Shown here in pieces: positions 38,802 through 53,402 of a stretch of 64,000 bases of DNA. The notes beneath the pieces were generated by a model that was given only the letters and a program-made list of their open reading frames with translations, made no database searches and was not told where the DNA came from. Location of the stretch: positions 8,370,001-8,434,000 of the forward strand of contig CP075493.1 in NCBI GenBank assembly GCA_021613535.1, in the 5' to 3' direction. Position 1 is the first letter of the stretch, and every line of letters starts with the position of its first letter. Origin of the DNA: Adineta vaga. Its lineage: Eukaryota > Rotifera. A program made the position numbers and the translations under genes.

Positions 38802-40477
38802 ATGTCTAATGAAGAAATAAATAGTTCGAAACGAAAATTCACTTCTGATGAGGATCAATGGTCAATATTATCACGTGAACAAATTATACAACGTTGTAAA
38901 CAACTTGAAAAGCATGTTGAACAATTGAGAAATACAATTAGTAAAAGCAATGGAAAAGAATTGAAAGAAAAAAAGACGAAAATCATGAGACCATTTGATT
39001 TTAGTAAACATTCGAAACGACATATATTTTTGAAATTTATCTATCTTGGTTGGGATTATCATGTGAGAGGAAGAGAAAAACGAATATAATTAGCAATTAT
39101 AGATGTGATTATCATTTTCAGGGTTTTGTCATTCAAGAAACAACATCACAAACTGTAGAAGATTTTCTATTTGATGCATTGATGAAAACACGATTGATTG
39201 AAGAACGAGCAACATCTAATTATCATCGATGTGGACGAACCGATCGAGGCGAGTGAGATAATACGATTACAATATACCTAAATGATTTCTAATGACATTG
39301 TGTTCATTTCTAGGTGTTAGTGCATTCACGCAAGTGATTTCCATAACTGTTCGATCAAAACTTAGTGCAGAAGGGTATAGTAATTAGAAGTTTTTGCATT
39401 TCTATTCTTAATAATTGTTTCATATTAGTACTGAAGAACTCAATTATATACAGGTACTAAATGGTGTTTTATCAAGTTCAATACGATGTATTGCATGGGC
39501 GCCAGTATCTGAAGGCAAATCAGCTCGATTTGATTGCATAGCACGATCTTATCGATACTTTTTTCCGAAGTAAACAATGTGTATTTCCATAGTGGATTTT
39601 ATTCTGAAATCTTTAGAGCAAATCTTGATCTTAATCGTATGAGACAAGCAGCATTAGATCTAATTGGTACACATGATTTTCGAAGTTTTTGTAAACTTGA
39701 TATAACGAATGATGAACCAACATTTATTCGACGTATTGATAATGTAACTATCGAACAATTAAATATTGATAATGATTTAAATACTCAAAATCCCGGGTAG
39801 ATTCTCTTCTTCATCGACAAAAAAGAAGATTTCAGTTTCTTTTTTGGAATATTTTAGTTATCAGATGTGTCAACTATTAGTACATGGCTCTGGATTTCTA
39901 TGGCATCAAATTCGTTGTGTTGTCGCTATTTTATTATTAATCGGTCAAGGAAAAGAAGAAGTTCATTTAGTTAAATCATTACTCGATATTGAAAAGTATC
40001 CATGTACACCAAATTATCAAATAGCATCAGGTAAGTTGATTTTCATTTTCGCAATGATGTTTATTAATCAATTTTTTGTTTATAGAATTGCCTCTTGTTC
40101 TATTTGATTGTCAGTTTAATGATGTTGAATGGATCTGTGATCAAACTGCACTTCGTATAACGATTGGTCATTTACAACGACATTGGTCATCATTTCAAAT
40201 TCGTGCAACAATGATCAAAACAATGTTAAATAATCTTGAAAATCAAATTGTTGATCAACAACAAATACCAATTTTAGGTCAATTAACATTGATTGAAAGT
40301 GATAGTCATGCATTATCAGGATATAATAATAATCGAAAAAATTATCAACCAATATTGACACGTCCAGTACGAGAAAGTGTAGAAGTTAAAGTTGAAAAAT
40401 TTCAAAATAAAAAAGCGAAATTGAAATTTTCAACTGATAATAATGATGACGATGATGATAAAAATAATTTACATTGA
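38802..40477 (+). CDS. PUS3: tRNA pseudouridine synthase 3 (positions 38/39)
   Basis: About seven exons from the ATG at 38802 (MSNEEINSSKRKF). It is a TruA-type pseudouridine synthase: IFLKFIYLGWDYHGFVIQ, the catalytic Asp in YHRCGRTDRGVSAFTQVIS, ARSYRYFFPK, GTHDFRSFCKLD and YQMCQLLVHGSGFLWHQIRCVVAILLLIG. An N-terminal coiled coil (REQIIQRCKQLEKHVEQLRNTI) and the spacing match eukaryotic PUS3/Deg1. The C-terminal region is Lys/Asp-rich and unstructured. It modifies U38/U39 in the anticodon arm of tRNAs. It follows OTUD5 by about 280 bp and converges on the receptor gene. Confidence 0.93.
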
Positions 40478-40877
40478 TTATTTTAATTTTTGTTTCTCAA
40501 ATAAACTATTTTCTGAGATTGGTTATTGATATGGATGTCATTGTTGAGATAATGAATGGAAAACACAAGGTCAAAACATACAGAAACATGATGATTTGAC
40601 ATTCAGACTGATGAGACGATCTTGTAAACAATAGGAAAGAACATGAAGAAGTGTTGATAATTGTACCCTGAGCTTAGACATTGAGCGTATCAATAGACAT
40701 AATCATTCATTTGTCGAAAGATACGTTTGAAGTGTCATCTCATGGTAAATTTCATCACATGGGTGTCTGTGTTTACATGAATATTTGCTACAGTTGATTT
40801 GTATTTTATATCAACGAACTAATTTACAATATTCATTAATACATATACAAAACATACGAATAAAAAATTCAAATTTC
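40478..40877. other. 400-bp gap between convergent genes
   Basis: 3' flanks of PUS3 (+) and the glutamate receptor (-). Nothing else seen. Confidence 0.45.
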
Positions 40878-44783
<3,906 letters not shown>

Positions 44784-45747
44784 AGTTTAAAAATTCATGA
44801 TTGAGCAAAAACGAGGAAAATGATTTGAGTAGATAGCTTTCATGTTGTTTTTATGTCTATATGTATGAGAAATTTTATATATATATTTTTTTTTTCTATG
44901 ACTGAGCGATTTTATTATCAGGAGATTTAATAATGACAGTGGAGAAAAAAACGATAAGATGAGATGGACCGGAAAGGAATAAGTACGTACGACATTGAAC
45001 GATGAAAATGTCTATGTTTTAATCGATTGATCGATCGTGTGGGAACATATAGAAATATTATTAATGGAAAAGCAGTAGAAGAAAAAAGAATAGTATGAAC
45101 TGAAAGAAAAGAAGAATATGATGATGATGATGATGACAAGAATATTTCATCTTAGATTATTCAAAACAGATTTTTGTCTCATGAGTAATAACAGATCAAG
45201 TTTGTTTCTAAATATTATCAATAAGAATTTGTCGTATGTTATTTCATTTGAAGCATTATTAGGAAATAGATAGAAAGAACGGGAGAAGATAAAAACTATT
45301 CTTAATCAATAAAATCGTATTATGTACTAAATTGAAGTATAAGGTCATTATTTTAACAGCATCCGTCATTCATGATCTACGTGTCCGAAATATAAAATAT
45401 CATTCAAATATAATTAACGAAATTTAATTATTAGAAGAAGTCTTTCTTTTGCTAGAAAAAAATTTGCACATATACAATTCAACTAGTAACATCATACACA
45501 TTCTTAATTTTAATTGAAAATAATAAATCCTTCTTTCAATTTATTTAAATAACATCACTAGAGTGTATCATGCTTAATTGTATTTTAATGAAAAAATAAA
45601 ATATAAAAAATTATTCATATTAGTCTAGGAAGACAAGCGTACTTGTAGACAAAAATCACGAGAAGTATTTCATATCATGACGACAATAAAAACAAAAAAT
45701 GGCAGTAATAAAGGGCTACAGAAAAATATTATTAGTTTACTCGTATT
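44784..45747. other. intergenic, no gene seen
   Basis: AT-rich. GATGATGATGATGATG run near 45119-45135. A Ser-rich open frame on the minus strand (44927-45139) comes from that repeat. Confidence 0.45.
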
Positions 45748-48466
45748 TTAAGCAAGAATTCTCATGAAAGCTTCTGCGACAATACCGCATATTGGACATG
45801 TATGTATCAATTGACTACACGAGTCACATACGGCCAAGTGTTGACAAGGATACACTACTAATATTTTGGGATTAGTAGAGCACCACGAGCATAGATCAGT
45901 ATTATCTAAAAAAAGATAATATAGACGTTTTTCAGTGCTCTCTTAGAACTTACTCGTTACTTCTAATCCACCTTGCTGAGGTAATAATCGTGCAAAATGG
46001 CACTGTGGAAATTGACTGTGATGTCGTCGATTGATCTCGTCTGATGGAAGCTGATGAAAATCGTTCACCGAATTTGAACAATGGTAGCACTGAAGCAGGG
46101 TGCCAATACCAGTATAGTAAAAACCAGATTGAACCAGCGCAACGACATTGCTTGGACGTCCACTTGGAAACCGATTAAATGTGCGTTCTCGTTCAGAAGG
46201 AAAACTGTAAGGTGAATTTGACGGTAATATAAGAGTTGTTGTTGGTTGGCTTAGTTTTGTGGCTATATTTTGTTGTGTATATATCTCTGCCAAAGATTTT
46301 ATTTGTACTAAATTTTGCCGCATTGGATTTGAAGACAGAAGATATGGACAAGATGGTGATAACTGAGAATGAATGGTTCTAGGATTATCTTCGGGTTGCC
46401 AGTTATAATATTTGACACCACAATATCGGCAAAATGTATAATCTCGTGAGTTTGTCTTATCTAAATACCAACCAGCAATTAACATGCCGTTTCGATCCGG
46501 TGAGTCATAAGGCCATTGAACGAACGATTGTTCACGTTTGATTGTTTCGTCTAGTTCTTCGGGTAGACAAAGTGGATTGGACGGTGTAACATTCGGTGAT
46601 TGATCTTGTTCATTGCTCGATGAAGTAAAGGCTTTAATTGATTTCACTTTCACCTCGACTACCCGATTTTACTGATTTGGATGGTGATTCTGCAGAAGAT
46701 TGAGATTCATTTGTTAATGATTGAGGTAATGTTGTCATTTCGGCATCCGTTGAATTGGATATAATTTGTGTTGGATTAGATGATTGATCACGAACACGTG
46801 CTTCTAAAAAAAGAAAAATTGGAAATGAAAATTATAATCAAAATTAAAAGTTAGTTTACCATTTTGTTCTCTGATTTGTTTCATTTTGATACTTGGTATG
46901 ACTATATTTTCTTTTTTACCATCTATATGTTCAATTTGTTTTTGAAGAATTGTACAAGCTACATATAAATCCTCTTCAGATGTAAAATCATGTTCTGAAA
47001 AACAAAAATTCAATACTAATTTATTAACTTTAACGATAAATTAAAACTCACGTTTTAATCTTCGTTGATCTTCCCAACATCGTTTTATGATTGATAATTT
47101 GAGATTTTGATCTAATAATCTTTGTGAAATGGGCAAATCAAGTCGTGCTGCAACAAGTCTGGACAGAGTACTTTCATCAGGTATGAGTAATTGTCCAGTG
47201 TCACTTGTTATTGCGTCAGTGGTTGCTTTCTCACTTGATTCATTCGCTCGTTCACGTTCTAAAACGAAGGAAAAAAAGAAATCAATGATTATCTCAAAAC
47301 TATTGTATTTAGTAACTTTACCTTGTTGTGCTCGTTTAGATTCTTGAATTTTTCGATATAAATCATCACCACACAGTTGTTTAGCATATGCGCAGTGTGG
47401 AAACCATCGTGCATGTTCAATCATCGGATTATCATTTGGACCCCAATTTTGTAGGGAACCATTACAATAAAAACAAGTTACAATACTTTTCGTCCCTGTA
47501 TAAAAAAATCCTGCTCGAACTAAATCATCGACCGCTGGCAAATTCTCTTCTGGCCACTTCTCAAATGATGCATGTCGTTTGGATATTTCGGTATAGGCAG
47601 GATTACATGCAGCAGTAAAAACAATTTCATTGGATCTTAATGGATCAAGATTAGATACTACACTTGTTGCATTTTCATTAACAATAGTTATTGATGAAGC
47701 AGCTGGACGTATTAATTTCGCTGTAACATATGGACATTTAGGAGAAAGTGTTTTATGTACTTCACATGGATCATCTGTGAGGCGTCCATTGCTGACAGAT
47801 AAGGTTGCAATAGATACATATGACTCGATCACCAACATTGCAGCTGAAAAAACCGGCTTCGATCATTTGTGCTGTTGATGGAATAGTACGATGTGGCCAG
47901 TGAGAAAAAGTTCTCCTTCGTACTTGTTGAAGTAAAGGAGTTTCATATAAACTATAAGTTGATGATGTTAATTCATTTGTTTCAATTTTTAATTGTATAG
48001 ATGGAATTTCTGTTTCATTTGATTTGGATAAATTACGAATGCTTGAAGATAAGGATGATGAAGACGATGAAGAATGAATCATTTTCGGTAAAGATGATTT
48101 CAAAGATTGCATAAATGAACAATTAGGACTTCTTTCAGTGTGGATTTTTAAAGGATCCATAGCTAATGTCCAATTCGATACTTCAAGTTCGCAGTGTTCA
48201 CAAACCGCTTTGTCTCCATCACCTGTATATTTAAATCCGCAAGTATTCATCAAACATACACTATGAACGCCTTGTTTTTCTACTGATTTTCTCAATAATT
48301 GAATTCGTCTTTCAATAGTTGCAAACGTTGATAGTTCTTCTGTCTTTCCATGTGACCACTTTGATGCGGGGTTCATTGTCTCGTGTTTGTGGGGTGGATC
48401 ACTAAATATTATTGGCAATGTAGGAACTGTTCCTGACAGTCTATAAGCAATATCTGATAAATACAA
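45748..48466 (-). CDS. inhibitor-of-apoptosis-type protein: five BIR domains and a C-terminal RING, frame broken twice
   Basis: Reading down the minus strand there are five BIR-type folds. They lie at about 48330-48110 (CEHCELEVSNW...H...C), 47910-47720 (RRTFSHWP...CIYCNL...QQW), 47590-47390 (ASFEKWPEENLPAVDDLVRAGFFY...CFYCNGSLQNW), 46540-46340 (FVQWPYDSP...CRYCGVKYYNW) and 46180-45970 (FNRFPSGRPSNVVALVQSGFYYTG...CYHCSN). A helical UBA-like stretch lies between BIR3 and BIR4. A C3HC4 RING (CSWCSTN...YPCQHLAVCDSC...CPICG) follows, ending at the TAA at 45748. BIR/RING proteins bind caspases and act as ubiquitin ligases. The frame shifts inside BIR2 (about 47769-47792) and before BIR4 (about 46636-46665). 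So this is either a damaged gene, two genes, or assembly error. The first reliable Met is at 48376. Confidence 0.7.
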
Positions 48467-49204
48467 ATAAAATATAACATGTGTAAATGAAGTTCAATGT
48501 TTTTAAATAACTATTTTAAAAATTCAACTTAGAGAAAAAAATAGAACATATGTCTCAAAATGAAAATGACTAAGAAAGAAATTTTACAGAATGCTTGCGC
48601 TACCTACATTACTCTCAAAAATTATCTCTTTTGATTAATTGCTAAAGTTACGCTATACTTACTGCTGCTTTGCACAGAAAATTCAATTTTAATAAATATC
48701 TGACAATATACTGATGGACTGACAACTTTAGAATTAGAATAGCATCTGCTTATAGCTTATCGAACATCAATATCTCACTTCGAAAAAAAATAGTCAAATT
48801 ATGTTGGAAATTTTCAAGTATATATATTCTATATATATATACTTGAAAATTTCCAACAGAATCGAAAGAAAAATAGATTGAATATACATAGCAACCAATC
48901 TGCACCGTTACTTAGAAAAATTTGCACTGTCATTGCTTTCTCTACCAATCGTATTTTAAATTTAGTGATGAAAATGTAGGATTGACATGTACGAAAAAAG
49001 TATTTTAAGAATAATAGAAAAGACATCTGCAAAAAAGAACTTTGAATACTATAATAAATTAAGATTCATACGATATTAGCAATGTTTTTTTCTCTAGATA
49101 CATCAAACAGTTTACCTCTCACACTTATCGTACTGTTCGCTGTCATCGTCAAGTTATAATTGTGCTTCATAATTTTCGATATTCGACATCTATAATTTAA
49201 TAAC
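48467..49204. other. intergenic region between BIR and RING genes
   Basis: Non-coding, AT-rich. Contains the long inverted repeat at 48802-48858. Confidence 0.45.
48802..48858. repeat. near-perfect inverted repeat (hairpin)
   Basis: Two arms of about 25 nt (tgttggaaattttcaag followed by TA repeats, and its reverse complement) are separated by only a few bases. It could be a cruciform, a mini hairpin transcript or the remnant of a palindromic mobile element. No target-site duplication was evident. Confidence 0.75.
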
Positions 49205-49456
49205 ATGGAAAGCAACCAACAACCCATCAGCGATATGACTTCTACTGATATTGAGAAATCTATTGACCATGATTTATCGGATCAAAAATCGGTATCTTCG
49301 ACAATTCATTTATGCATCTCTTGTGAAGAGAGTAGGCGAGCGGTGGTTTTCATTCCCTGTTCACACTACGTTACCTGCTTATCATGCGGCAACAGTTTAA
49401 CCCAATGCCCAATCTGTCAGTCAAAGATCATGGCATGTCTAAGGATCTATGAATGA
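49205..49456 (+). CDS. small RING-finger protein, IAP-type RING only
   Basis: A single-exon frame of 83 aa from ATG 49205 to TGA 49456. The first half is polar (MESNQQPISDMTSTDIEKS). The second half is a complete C3HC4 RING: CISCEESRRAVVFIPCSHY, then CLSC and CPICQSK, ending CLRIYE. The IPCSH...C..C...CPIC pattern and the C-terminal position are those of IAP RINGs, and the gene lies head to head with the five-BIR gene about 740 bp away. It has no BIR domain. It might be a RING fragment copied from an IAP gene, a genuine mini-RING regulator, or the last exon of a gene whose upstream exons I cannot see. Confidence 0.65.
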   Translation: MESNQQPISDMTSTDIEKSIDHDLSDQKSVSSTIHLCISCEESRRAVVFIPCSHYVTCLSCGNSLTQCPICQSKIMACLRIYE

Positions 49457-50216
49457 TTTAAATAGCAACATAGGCGATACATATAAGTATCCTTTACCAA
49501 CTACTTTTTGTTTCAAACAGTTATGATGTACACTGACTTGAATAAACGAAGATAAATTTTTCGGTGAATGATACCATGATTTGTTATATATTTCAGATTA
49601 AAACCAAGTTTTACTCGTTGATGACGTATATTAGTAATTTCAAAGCAGTAAAATAGATTTCATTTTTGTAGAAATAGAAAAAAACTGCATGTAGTCGATT
49701 GAGTCAAAGTTCAATTATACATTAAAATTGTAAAACAAATACTTGTCTAAATTGTTATTGAAAATTTTTACATCTTTTTATATTGTTCTGCTTTTCTTTT
49801 TCTCTCAAATATACGTCGTACAAATAATAAGAGAAGATTCAAAACATAATCTAGGCAAACAAAATAGAAGATCGATATTTCTCTCACTTCTTACAACTGA
49901 AGCAACTACAAATATTGTTTGTATTTCAATTGATTAGCTTAAATACATTTAGCCACGATAGTTTCAACGACATTTAATCTTGTTAGATATGTTTTGTGTC
50001 ATTTATATTTCTTGAAAAAAATGAAAAAATTATAATTATCATCGATCTTTTTCTTCTAAATCTAACTGAACGCAGTGTTCGATTGAAAATAGAAGAAAGT
50101 TTCATCAATATCTATTTAAGGTTAATTCAGCAAAAGGTAAGATCGTAATTAAATTGCGAAAATAAATATCTGCTCTAATGGTAGAGAAGAACGAAATCAT
50201 TTTCAACGGGATAATT
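49457..50216. other. intergenic, no gene seen
   Basis: AT-rich 3' flanks of the RING gene and the PEX11G-like gene. The 64-codon plus-strand frame at 49743 has no family features. Confidence 0.45.
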
Positions 50217-51079
50217 TTAATGTTCATGATGAAATTGAAAAAGTGCAAAAAGTCGTAAGAAAGCTGACGAAGTGCCCAATAAACCCACTTGTATATAAGT
50301 CAATGTTGATGCCCATAAATAACCACGTGGCAAATAATTCACAGCAACCATAAATTCTGTACCATCACGGACAGTTGCTAACATTGCATTACGAGCAGCT
50401 GTCCATGGAACAAAGGATTTTTTCCTATATATTATCAAAGAAAACTCAACTAATTAAATCACAACAACAAAATTAATTCTTACTCTTCTTCTTTTCTTTG
50501 TACACTATAGCTTTGTTGTACCATATATTGCAAGACAACGTAAGCATTCCTATGAAAATATCAATTTATTGATAAAAGAAACATAAGAAAATCTTTACCA
50601 AAGAGCAGATGTTAACAAAGCTGCTGACCAAAAACAATTCGTATAAAAATCCCATAATTTATGATTTACATCGATCATTTTCATTTCACCTAACCATGCT
50701 ATATGTTCAGATGGATAATAACCAAGCCATGCAAGATAATGAAGGCATTTTAATAAACGAACAATCCAATTTCGTTCCTATTACAAAGAAAGAATATATT
50801 TTTCTTTGATAGATAAAGTAAAATCTTTGAATTTCTTACACCAGGTCTCAATTCATATGTAAATAAATCTCGAAGAATAGTCAAATCATCATATAAACGC
50901 AAGACAACACGACAATCTTCAAGTCGATGAAAAATACGTTGTAAAGATCGATGTAATTTTGTTTTTCGTGAATAAAAACCACTTATTAAACAACATAAAT
51001 ACAATGTAAATGTAATGGCAGCATCACGACCTTCATAACAATCAAGAACATCTACTGTTTGACTGACGATATCCGTCAT
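50217..51079 (-). CDS. PEX11G: peroxisomal membrane protein PEX11C/PEX11-gamma-like
   Basis: Four exons from the ATG at 51079. The frame opens further upstream but without another ATG. Landmarks are VDVLDCYEGRDAAITF near the start, the SLQRIFHRLEDCRVVLRLYDDLTILRDL helix, and YYPSEHIAWLGE. The last are typical of PEX11-gamma (LSHCRTILRLFDDLAM and YYPCEHVAW in the human protein, from memory). The C-terminal part, VAVNYLPRGYLWASTLTYIQVGLLGTSSAFLRL, has the conserved LPRG..WA motif and a membrane helix. PEX11 proteins elongate and divide peroxisomes. Length is about 240 aa, as expected. Confidence 0.85.
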
Positions 51080-51556
51080 AATAATGAACAAAAGTTACAA
51101 GAAAAACCTTAGGGTGCCTTCTATACAGATGATGTTCTTGTCCTAACTATGCCGATATGTTCTGTGGCTTGTTGTCTTTTTTTTCATCCGTACTGGTAAT
51201 GTTTGTGTCTCGTTCTTTTTTCTCTCTCCTTGATCTGCTGTCGATGTATATGCATTGGTTACCAATCGTATTTTCTACTGCTACATCATCTTGTGATAAA
51301 CGGAGTCTCGACATACGAGAGAAAAAAGAAGGGTTTGATAATCTTCAACAAGATGAATGCCAACTAATAGACATCATACATATAGAGAGAATAAACTATT
51401 TTCTTCGTTCCTTGCACATTGACGCGTTATCCAAAAACACGTATACAATTTCTGTCTACAACACTACATCATACATAAAGAATGAATAGAAGAGTTTTAT
51501 TAAAAACAATGACATACTACTACTACTAATAAAACAAAAGCACACGCACATAGAAA
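51080..51556. other. intergenic, no gene seen
   Basis: Upstream of the PEX11G-like gene. The plus-strand frame at 51157-51489 is not supported by family features. Confidence 0.4.
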
Positions 51557-51802
51557 TTAAGTGCAACGATCACTACGTAGAGGAATATTAGCACAATGTC
51601 CACTACAACAGACAGAATGTACACCAAAACAACGTTTTCCTTTTCTTCGACATTTTGATTTATCACGTGTAAACCAACCAAAAAGAAAACGCTTGTCTCT
51701 TGTATGTGATACATCCAGATTTGTTGTTCCCATTGTTGTTGATGGCATAATAATCAACAGAATCATGGTTATCATCAATATGATGTATACATTGAAGCGC
51801 AT
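51557..51802 (-). CDS. small secreted cystine-knot peptide precursor
   Basis: A single-exon frame of 81 aa. A strong signal peptide (MRFNVYIILMITMILLIIMP) is followed by a short propeptide ending in the dibasic KR, a likely processing site. The mature part is basic with six cysteines spaced C-x6-C-x6-CC-x3-C-x9-C. That spacing is the inhibitor cystine knot (knottin) framework shared by ion-channel peptides, antimicrobial and protease-inhibitor peptides across animals and plants. I recognise no specific family member, so the role (venom-like, defensive, or signalling) is open. The frame is unusually rich in basic residues for the window, and the ATG is the first in frame. Confidence 0.7.
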   Translation of the reverse strand: MRFNVYIILMITMILLIIMPSTTMGTTNLDVSHTRDKRFLFGWFTRDKSKCRRKGKRCFGVHSVCCSGHCANIPLRSDRCT

Positions 51803-52547
51803 CCTTGAAAATAGAATAATAAACTATATAAAAATATGACATCGGAAAGATGTTCAAGTATAATTACTAACCTTGTATAGCAATGGAGACTGATACTAAT
51901 CGAGAGAATGACCTCAACAATACTTACAGTATGTATTTATATAGTAGTTCAATCTACTGTTCGTTCTATCTTTTCTCTTATTCGATGAACTTTAAGTACA
52001 AACAGGTCAAATGAGGTCATTACGAATGTTTGTGTTTTTTTTCCTTACTATATCGAACTCGATAATGTTCATTAAGTTCAAAATGAAAGAACTTGTCCAA
52101 TTAATTCTTTCTTTCTTTCTTTCTGAAATAAATTGAATATGATCATTGAATAATTTCATTCCTACTGCTGTGTCCATACGTCTATATTTCCCTTTCTCTT
52201 ATGTCATTAACTCGTGCGCATATAATGAGCAGAAGGTGATGTTATTCGATCTACTCATTAATTATATCTGTTGGACATTGACGCAAGAAAAGAGAACAGT
52301 TGGGTGTAAAGAGAAAGAGAGAGAGAGAGGGAGAAAAAATTGAATTACATAAAACGAAAAAAGTCACAAACATGTTAATTACAATACAATTGACAGTCAA
52401 AAAAAAGAAACAAACGTATTTCTTGTTCGCTTGGACGCATATTGCATGTTTGAACTTCTAAGTCATTGTCGGTCTACTGTTTATCATAAATCACACATTG
52501 ATTTTCAATATATAAGTCATGTTCAATTGCTTGTATAACATACAGTT
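51803..52547. other. intergenic, promoter of two divergent secreted-protein genes
   Basis: AT-rich, with a CTTT run near 52108 and an AG run near 52316. Nothing coding seen. Confidence 0.4.
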
Positions 52548-53338
52548 ATGTTCAGATTTTATTTTTCGTTTATTTTGTTATTCAGGTAAGATAATGGAAC
52601 AATAAATCAATAACATTCTCAATTGAAGTTATTCTTTTAGATTCGTAGATGGATTTTATCTGCAAATGGAATCTGAAGGTATGAATTCAATCAGTTATTT
52701 TCTATTTCATGATTGACTTAATTCGAAATATCTTTGATAGATTATACCGCTGAACAAGAGCCATGTAATGCACGATGTCAAAATGGGGGTCAATGTTTTC
52801 TCTCAACATTCTGTATTTGTCCAAAGTAAACTTTCAAACTGTCTGTAAACAATACTTTTTTCAAATGATGCATTTCTTTTTCAGAGAATTTTCAGGAAGA
52901 TACTGTGAAGTATCTCTCAATGAACAGTGTGGCATATTTTCATCGATGACAACGATGGAAGTTGATTGCGTTCTATGTATTTGTTATAATGGTATATTTA
53001 TGTGTGATATTCAACCACAAGGTCTTTGTCGTAAGTTTATCTTCGTTGTTTTTTTCTCTAATATGTTTTACATTATGTTTTAAATAGAACCAAAATCTGA
53101 GACACTCTCAAATCGTTCCAGACGTATTCGTCATGCACTTAATATAATTCAATATCGTTTCAAACATATTTATTCTTTCGAACCAATGACACGACACAAT
53201 GTGACATTAGATGATGATACAAAATCGATTGATCTACATGGTTATAGAATTATTCTAAATCATTCTTCATGGACGATACCATCGATTTCTCTGATTTTTT
53301 GTTGTTTATTATATATTTATTTCAATAATTCTTTGTAA
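52548..53338 (+). CDS. EGF-CFC family protein (Cripto-type)
   Basis: Five small exons from the ATG at 52548 to the TAA at 53336-53338. A signal sequence (MFRFYFSFILLF) is followed by an EGF-like domain: CNARCQNGGQCFLSTFCICP, then FSGRYCE. Directly after it comes a second six-Cys module, CGIFSSMTTMEVDCVLCICYNG...C......C, with the order and spacing of the CFC domain of Cripto/Cryptic (C...C.LC.C..G...C). The C-terminus is hydrophobic (SISLIFCCLLYIYF) with almost no tail, which suits a GPI-anchor signal. In vertebrates these proteins are Nodal co-receptors. The order EGF, CFC, hydrophobic tail is what separates the family from ordinary EGF proteins. The CFC assignment rests on spacing and is fairly confident. 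Confidence 0.75.
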
Positions 53339-53402
53339 TATATAAATATCAGGATTTATTTTAGAAAGAAATGTCTATGCTTTGAAATGATCATACATGA
53401 AA

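Noticed and set aside
51157-51489. 110-codon plus-strand frame upstream of the PEX11G-like gene
   Set aside because: No recognisable family or splice context; composition fits chance.
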